Origin: an uncultured Prevotellaceae bacterium
GTDB lineage: Bacteria; Bacteroidota; Bacteroidia; Bacteroidales; Bacteroidaceae
DNA: 57,159 bases
Assembly: GCA_902769705.1 (NCBI GenBank)
Contig: CACXPX010000038.1
Span: 1 to 57,159, forward strand
Direction: 5' to 3'
Shown here: positions 53,401 to 57,159 of the stretch, in pieces
Layout of the letters: every line of letters starts with the position of its first letter
Position numbering within the stretch: position 1 is the stretch's first letter
Made by a program: the position numbers and the translations under genes
The notes under the pieces: model-generated
The model's database searches: none
What the model saw: only the letters and a program-made list of their open reading frames with translations
What the model was told of the DNA's origin: nothing

Positions 53401-53555
53401 ACAAACGTGCTGTCTGTCTTCAACAGTTGCACGGTTACCTGAATCATTGGCTCTTTGGTGTCTCGGTCGATAAGAGTTCCCGAGATTTTGCGGTCTTGCG
53501 CAAAGCCTGTCATCGCCATAACGGCGAGCAATAGAAGTACGAAATATCGTTTCAT
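50448..53555 (-). CDS. TonB-dependent-receptor-like outer-membrane β-barrel protein with Gly/Met-rich tail
   Basis: A 1035-residue exported barrel of the outer membrane beta-barrel (OMP_b-brl_3) type. Residues 1-20 are a signal peptide; about 22-105 a carboxypeptidase-regulatory-like β-domain (ISGTLIDRDTKEPMIQVTVQ); about 110-220 a plug (LVKRLPGADIDENGNITING, a common plug pattern); the rest is the barrel. Two low-complexity parts stand out: a Gly/Met/Arg stretch at about 272-297 and the last 60 residues, repeats of GGGFGGGMPMGG ending GGPR, encoded by tandem DNA repeats at 50457-50640. A typical receptor ends in an aromatic residue, so this tail is an addition beyond the barrel. The ligand is unknown and no SusD partner is adjacent. 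Confidence 0.85.
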   Translation of the reverse strand: MKRYFVLLLLAVMAMTGFAQDRKISGTLIDRDTKEPMIQVTVQLLKTDSTFVAGVVSDVNGNFTIQAPANGKYLLKFSSVGYTTTVKNLEVTQNRNFAVGDITMGGDAVMLKGVTTTAHVAKVQSKGDTIIYNADAFRTPEGSVVEELVKRLPGADIDENGNITINGKQVQKIKVDKKDFGDVQTALKNLPANIIERVRAYDEKSDLARITNIDDGNEQMVLDFGLRAGMNRGTMANVDLGVGTKDRYTSRLFGMLMKGDHRLMGMANANNANDMGMGGGGGRRFGGGMGMGGGGLNASKTGMLNYNYEKVDRLIAQASVNWNHRDGDTWSRRSSENFVGGASSFQNSVNQSYSRSNNWNVTGRIEWTPDTLWNINFRPNWSFGTNDSRSWNTSATFNADPYDFLNTQLGSALLQEIVKNGGDLSDIIVNGSNNKSLSYGENKRIGGTLMVNRLLNGRGRNITLQLSGNYSNNENQQLSNNWTHLFKSPTRFNGVDGLYEYQTNRYNLSPTTTYDYSARASYSEPIAYATFLQFSYTFQYRYNESDRSTFDYSDPLLSNPTLGFDFSDVTPVYRHWADYFNIVNNGYTPLANDDFYSKDQSRYSAYKNYIHTGEVMLRFIRNTYDFNVGIQIVPQTSEYTQRYLGVDTVVNRTVTNWSPTANFRWRFSQSGNLQFQYRGNTSQPSIDQLLVINDDTNPLNKTTGNPDLKPSFTQSFNLRFNNFVMARQRFINANANFSTTANSISNKVSYDPETGARSSRPENINGNWNAGANIMFNSAIDSLGYFSYSVSLNDNFNHRVSYIDQNKQALRNITNSNTIGSRLGASFRNNWLEVELNGSLNYTSTNNKLQPQSNLDTWSFAYGFNSTLYLPWGTQISTDMGMNSRRGYSDQSMNTNELIWNAQISHSLLRGKPLTIMLQFYDILGQQSNFSRTISDMARTDNEYNAITSYAMLRVSYRLNLFGTREARRGMRMGMGGFGGGMPMGGGFGGGMPMGGGGNRGGNRPAGGGGFGGGMPMGGGFGGGMPMGGGFGGPR

Positions 53556-53856
53556 GAAATAATAAATAGTTGTTGTTTGTAAGTTAGACGCCTCTCGCTG
53601 CTTCAGGTTTAATCCGAAATAAAGGTTTTTTTATGCAAATTGTTCATAAATCGATATAAAACACATTATATTATTTAGTTAGCGGAAATTTTTTTTGTTG
53701 GATGGAGTAGAGGGGCATGCTGACGGCAATTTGGGCAAAGAATAGAAATTATTATGAATTAATTCGACAATTTCTTGTCGGCAGCTATGCTCGTTCCAGC
53801 GCAGGAAATAGCAAAAAATGAAGAAAAAGGCGCTCTTCCACTCCGTTTTTTATGAT

Positions 53857-53966
53857 GTTGAACTGTCACTTGCCGTCTTTGACGTTGTCACTTGTAGTCT
53901 CTGACCGCCTCAGAAGCATCATCTAAGCGCCTCACTTGTGGCTTCTGACAGGCTCATATGTGGCCT
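53857..53966. repeat. 22-bp repeat array 4 (five units)
   Basis: Units start at 53857, 53879, 53901, 53923 and 53945, each 22 bases. Cores include CTGACCGCCTCAG, CTAAGCGCCTCAC and CTGACAGGCTCAT; spacers resemble TTGTGGCTT. The array lies in the 590-base gap between the TonB-receptor-like gene and asnA. Apart from it and the asnA terminator I see nothing in that gap. Confidence 0.8.
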
Positions 53967-54008
53967 TTGAGGGAATGAAAGCATAGCTCTTGCAATCAGA
54001 AAAGATGT

Positions 54009-54045
54009 AAAGAAAACGGAAGTTGCTGATTTCCAACAACTTCCG
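54009..54045 (-). terminator. asnA terminator
   Basis: On the minus strand CGGAAGTTG and CAACTTCCG form a nine-pair stem and are followed by TTTTCTTT. It lies 100 bases after the asnA stop. Confidence 0.75.
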
Positions 54046-54145
54046 ATAGTGCCATTTTTTGGCGGTTTTCTTACCAAATGATTGTCTATTTCAAAAATTA
54101 ACCTGTTTTTGAGGGCTAAAATTAGGAATTTTCTTTACATTGTCC

Positions 54146-55183
54146 TTAAATCAGAGGCATTCCCATCTTCTCGCACTCCTCACGCATCTCGTCGGGCCAG
54201 ATGCTGGCTTGAATCTCGCCGATGTGGGCTTTATGGAGCAACACCATACAGAGGCGGCTCTGTCCGATACCTCCACCGATGGAAAGCGGGAGTTTGTCGT
54301 TGAGCAGTTGCTGGTGGAAGAAAAGTTGTTCGCGCTCCTCCTGGTTCTCGATTTTCAGCTGGCGGAGCAGGCTTTCCTTGTCAACGCGAATGCCCATAGA
54401 CGACAATTCGAACGAGCGCTCGAGCACGGGATACCAGATGAGGATGTCGCCGTTGAGGCCTGCCTGTCCGTTCTCGGCAATCGTCGACCAGTCGTCGTAG
54501 TCAGCCGCACGTCCGTCGTGTTTCTCTCCGTTCGACAGTTTTCCGCCGATTCCGATGATGAACACGGCTCCGTAGGCTTTGCAGATGGCGTCTTCGCGCT
54601 CTTTCGGCGTCTTGTCGGGATACATCTGCAACAGGTCTTCAGCATGTATGAAGTGAATGCGCTCGGGCAGGAAAGGCTTGATTTGCGGATAAGTCTCACA
54701 AGTCAGATATTCCGTGCGAAGAATGGCTGCATAGATGCGTTCCACCACATTCTTCAGGAATGACAGCGTGCGTTGCTCTTTGGTCACAACTGCTTCCCAG
54801 TCCCATTGGTCAACGTAGAGCGAGTGGAGGTTGTCGAGTTCTTCATCGGCGCGAATGGCGTTCATGTCGGTATAGACGCCGTAGCCGGGTTCAATATTGT
54901 ATTCGGCAAGTGTCAGCCGCTTCCATTTTGCCAACGAGTGCACCACTTCGGCTTTTGCGTCGGAAAGGTCTTTGATGGGGAAGGTCACAGGGCGCTCAAC
55001 GCCGTTCAAGTCGTCGTTGATGCCGAGTCCTTTCAGCACGAAGAGTGGGGCTGTTACACGACGCAGACGCAACTCGGTGGAGAGGTTCTGCTGGAAGAAT
55101 TCCTTGATCAGTTTGATGCCCTGTTCTGTCTGTCTCATGTCGAGCAGAGCTTGGTAGTCTACGGGCTTAATCAGTTTACTCAT
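54146..55183 (-). CDS. asnA: aspartate--ammonia ligase (asparagine synthetase A)
   Basis: Makes asparagine from aspartate, ammonia and ATP. It is a class II aminoacyl-tRNA-synthetase-like enzyme of 345 residues. Features are LRRVTAPLFVLKGLGINDDLNG near the N-terminus, SLAKWKRLTLAEYNIEPGYGVYTDMNAIR, HSLYVDQWDWE, and the C-terminal motif LPLSIGGGIGQSRLCMVLL (motif 3 with the ATP-binding Arg). The ATG at 55183 (MSKLIKPVDYQ) was chosen; the longer frame starts with TTG inside the promoter. It is a single gene with its own promoter and terminator. Confidence 0.96.
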   Translation of the reverse strand: MSKLIKPVDYQALLDMRQTEQGIKLIKEFFQQNLSTELRLRRVTAPLFVLKGLGINDDLNGVERPVTFPIKDLSDAKAEVVHSLAKWKRLTLAEYNIEPGYGVYTDMNAIRADEELDNLHSLYVDQWDWEAVVTKEQRTLSFLKNVVERIYAAILRTEYLTCETYPQIKPFLPERIHFIHAEDLLQMYPDKTPKEREDAICKAYGAVFIIGIGGKLSNGEKHDGRAADYDDWSTIAENGQAGLNGDILIWYPVLERSFELSSMGIRVDKESLLRQLKIENQEEREQLFFHQQLLNDKLPLSIGGGIGQSRLCMVLLHKAHIGEIQASIWPDEMREECEKMGMPLI

Positions 55184-55210
55184 TCTTACTGTAATTTGGA
55201 AATTTGACTG

Positions 55211-55218
55211 CAAAGGTA
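55211..55218 (-). promoter_or_regulatory. -7 box of asnA
   Basis: The minus strand reads TACCTTTG, 27 bases before the ATG. Confidence 0.65.
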
Positions 55219-55383
55219 CATATAAAAAATTAAATTGCCATCATTTTCTATAGATTATTTTGCAAAATGACAGTAAAATAATCAAATCAACGACAAATTG
55301 CCAATGAAAGACGTTGTTTTTCCGATGATGTGAACGGCTGAAACTTTTTTTCTTGATTCATTCGTGGTTTCGTGGTTTTTCAT

Positions 55384-55391
55384 TATCTTTG
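55384..55391 (+). promoter_or_regulatory. -7 box of the secreted nuclease gene
   Basis: TATCTTTG lies 15 bases before the ATG at 55407, so the leader would be very short. Confidence 0.6.
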
Positions 55392-55406
55392 CAGAAAATA
55401 TATGCG

Positions 55407-56966
55407 ATGAACAAATACAAGTTCCTTTTGGCAGGTCTGCTCATGCTGGTTTCAGGCGTTTCGCTTCGTGCGCAAACCATATATATATGTAAAGGGCAGA
55501 CGTTTCATGCTTATCCCGTAGGAGCTATCGAGAGCATCACGTTCGATGAAGACGGTCGAACTGACTCTATGGTGGTGGCTTCGAGCGGCGATGTGCATTC
55601 GTTTGCGTGCTCCTCCATCGACAGCATCACGCCCAATCGTCCTGAGATAGAGGCGGGAAAGGCGGCTGTCAATAAGTTGTATGCTAACGAGAGCTTCTCC
55701 GACAACTTTGGTGAGTTCACATGCGAGACGGTGAAAGGCCTTCCTTGGATTACCGATTTCAATACGGCAAAGGGAACTGGATATGTGGATGGGAATGTGA
55801 CCACCAGCGAGAGCTATCTGATTTCGCCCGCCTACGACCTCTCTACTGCCGCAAAGGCTACACTCACGTTCAAGTATATTCTGCGATATGTGAGGGCGGG
55901 AGCCTCCAATCGTGTGCTCATTACTTGCGACTATACAGGCGACCCTTCCACCACTCAATGGACCGACATCACAGGCACGCTGACCGAGGGTTCCAGCTGG
56001 TATACTTTCTACGACTACAGCCGTCAGATTCCCTCGCGCTTCATCGGCGAAAGTCATGTGGTGATTGCGTTGTGCTTCGCTTGTCAAGGGAATTCAGCCA
56101 CGTGGGAGGTGAAGAACTTGCAGCTCACACTCGACGCTTCGGCTGACGGCCAGCAGGGTGGAGGCGGCGGCTCTGATGAGGAGGACAAGGAGAATCTGAA
56201 TCGCAACAACGTTTCTTCATCGGTGAACAAGGAAGTGTGGCGACTGGAGTTCCCACACATCAAGGGCGATGACGACAATCTGGTCATCACCCACTCAACC
56301 GCCACTTATGGAATCACCTATTCGTTGGAGTGGGATTGCACGAAGAAGAGCCAGCGTTGGACGTGTTATGAGTTTCACGACGGATTGCCCAACAACAAGG
56401 TGGGGCGTTGCGGTTCGTGGGACGACGACCCAAATATTCCCTCTTCCTATCGCACACATAGCGAACAGTGGTCGGGAACAGCGTTCTCTCGCGGCCATAT
56501 GTGCATGTCGAACGACCGCCAGAGCTCGGTTGAGCAGAACAAGCAGACGTTCTACATCAGCAACGCCCATCCGCAATATCAGAACCACAACGGCGGACTT
56601 TGGCAGACATTGGAGAACAAAGTGAATTCGTGGGGCAACGATGCATCGTTCCGCGATACGCTCTATGTGGTGAAGGCGGGAACAATCGACAATGAAGACC
56701 AGATTCTTCAATACACCAGCACCGGACTTCTCGTGCCGAAATACTTCTATATGGCGGTGCTTTGCGTGAAGAACGGGCAATACAAAGCTGTCGGCTTCTG
56801 GACAGAGCACACCAACGCGAGCATCACGAAAGCCAATCCGCGAGACTATGCTGTTTCCATCAAGCAACTTGAGGAACTCACGGGCATAGACTTCTTCTGC
56901 AATCTGCCCGACGAGATAGAGCAAACGGTGGAAGCGTCATATACCAACAAAGACTGGGGGTTCTGA
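55407..56966 (+). CDS. secreted DNA/RNA non-specific endonuclease (NUC1 family)
   Basis: A 519-residue exported protein. The signal peptide is residues 1-22 (MNKYKFLLAGLLMLVSGVSL). Residues about 85-245 resemble a choice-of-anchor-J-like β-sandwich (FSDNFGEFTCETVKGLPWI, SYLISPAYDLS). An acidic Gly-rich linker (about 245-265) leads to the nuclease: SRGHMCMSNDRQ at about 367-378 is the family DRGH-type motif with the catalytic His, and FYISNAHPQYQNHNGGLWQTLENKV gives the metal-binding Asn. It could degrade extracellular DNA for nutrition. The gene is alone between asnA (divergent) and a tRNA gene. Confidence 0.88.
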   Translation: MNKYKFLLAGLLMLVSGVSLRAQTIYICKGQTFHAYPVGAIESITFDEDGRTDSMVVASSGDVHSFACSSIDSITPNRPEIEAGKAAVNKLYANESFSDNFGEFTCETVKGLPWITDFNTAKGTGYVDGNVTTSESYLISPAYDLSTAAKATLTFKYILRYVRAGASNRVLITCDYTGDPSTTQWTDITGTLTEGSSWYTFYDYSRQIPSRFIGESHVVIALCFACQGNSATWEVKNLQLTLDASADGQQGGGGGSDEEDKENLNRNNVSSSVNKEVWRLEFPHIKGDDDNLVITHSTATYGITYSLEWDCTKKSQRWTCYEFHDGLPNNKVGRCGSWDDDPNIPSSYRTHSEQWSGTAFSRGHMCMSNDRQSSVEQNKQTFYISNAHPQYQNHNGGLWQTLENKVNSWGNDASFRDTLYVVKAGTIDNEDQILQYTSTGLLVPKYFYMAVLCVKNGQYKAVGFWTEHTNASITKANPRDYAVSIKQLEELTGIDFFCNLPDEIEQTVEASYTNKDWGF

Positions 56967-57054
56967 CGAACACTCCAGCCTTTGCAGCCCTTTGCCGATG
57001 GCGTAGATAGTGAATTTTTCTCCCGTTTCCTTCTTCGCTTTTCATTTTTATTTG

Positions 57055-57062
57055 TATCTTTG
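57055..57062 (+). promoter_or_regulatory. -7 box of the tRNA gene
   Basis: TATCTTTG lies 22 bases before the tRNA 5' end. Confidence 0.6.
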
Positions 57063-57083
57063 CACCCGCAAAAGCATTTTCAA

Positions 57084-57157
57084 GGTCCCGTAGCTTAGCT
57101 GAATAGAGCGTCAGATTCCGGTTCTGAAGGTCTTGGGTTTGAATCCCAACGGGATCA
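57084..57157 (+). tRNA. tRNA-Arg (anticodon CCG)
   Basis: A 74-base cloverleaf. GGTCCCG pairs with CGGGATC in the acceptor stem. The D-arm is GCTTAGCTGAATAGAGC. The anticodon stem TCAGA/TCTGA encloses TTCCGGT with anticodon CCG, which reads CGG. The T-arm is TTGGG-TTTGAAT-CCCAA. The discriminator base is A; the window ends two bases later with CA, so CCA is not encoded. Confidence 0.93.
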
Positions 57158-57159
57158 CA

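Noticed and set aside
57001-57159. tRNA gene as an attachment site for an element
   Set aside because: The window ends two bases after the tRNA, so no integrase or repeated tRNA end can be seen.

Overview
The window looks like a chromosome segment of a Prevotella-like member of the Bacteroidales. Four things point there. Many genes are preceded by the Bacteroidetes -7 promoter box TAnnTTTG (often TATCTTTG), with a TTTG/TTG box about 19-20 bases upstream where I could place one. Shine-Dalgarno sequences are mostly absent. The gene content fits: a long NusB, a Bacteroidetes-type LptD, AsnA, a one-chain PreA, BspA-type leucine-rich repeats, secreted glycosidases and a TonB-receptor-like barrel. 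The core is moderately GC-rich; about 21.6-39.6 kb is clearly AT-rich and reads as an inserted island. No assignment was checked against a database.

Layout: 1-1.7 kb, a translationally coupled phage-like trio (unknown protein, HNH endonuclease, DUF6291-like protein). 1.9-4.4 kb, a secreted GH30 glycosidase. 4.4-6.4 kb, a repeat-rich stretch around an HU-like gene. 6.4-15.4 kb, LD-carboxypeptidase, PreA, a small lipoprotein, a TlpA-like thioredoxin, a Na/Ca antiporter, a Kef-type antiporter and peptidase T. 15.8-19.3 kb, a minus-strand operon nusB-yajC-ybbR-coaE-DUF5606. 19.5-21.3 kb, rplY-pth-hslR. 21.7-39.0 kb, the island. 39.8-57.2 kb, aroB, a GH43 glycosidase, a lipoprotein, an OadA-like carboxyltransferase, an HD protein, lptD, dnaX, a TonB-receptor-like barrel, asnA, a secreted nuclease and tRNA-Arg(CCG).

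The island is the most unusual coding part. Its left half has a CoiA-like/NADAR fusion whose gene overlaps a zeta-kinase/SIS fusion, a 43-residue zinc ribbon, a RecD2-type OB-fold protein joined (through an apparent frameshift) to leucine-rich repeats, a Pif1/RecD-like helicase with leucine-rich repeats on its C-terminus, and a 617-residue protein that is almost only leucine-rich repeats. None of these repeat proteins has a signal peptide, so they look cytosolic. The right half has a short primase paralogue, a TerB-like protein, two DUF488 proteins, a dual-OB-like protein, a second helicase and three small proteins. The set suggests nucleic-acid or nucleotide surveillance, perhaps defence; that is inference.

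Three layers of non-coding structure stand out. (1) Four intergenic arrays of a 22-bp repeat built on a hyphenated palindrome CTGA-N5-TCAG, at 5.9, 21.4, 39.3 and 53.9 kb; the middle two bracket the island. (2) Around the 39.3-kb array, two blocks of five 11-bp repeats in opposite orientation, with an outlying unit on each side, placed exactly symmetrically about one axis. (3) A family of dispersed stem-loop elements with the core CCCAGGGCGATGCCCTGGG, present as at least seven copies or fragments in the first 14.2 kb.
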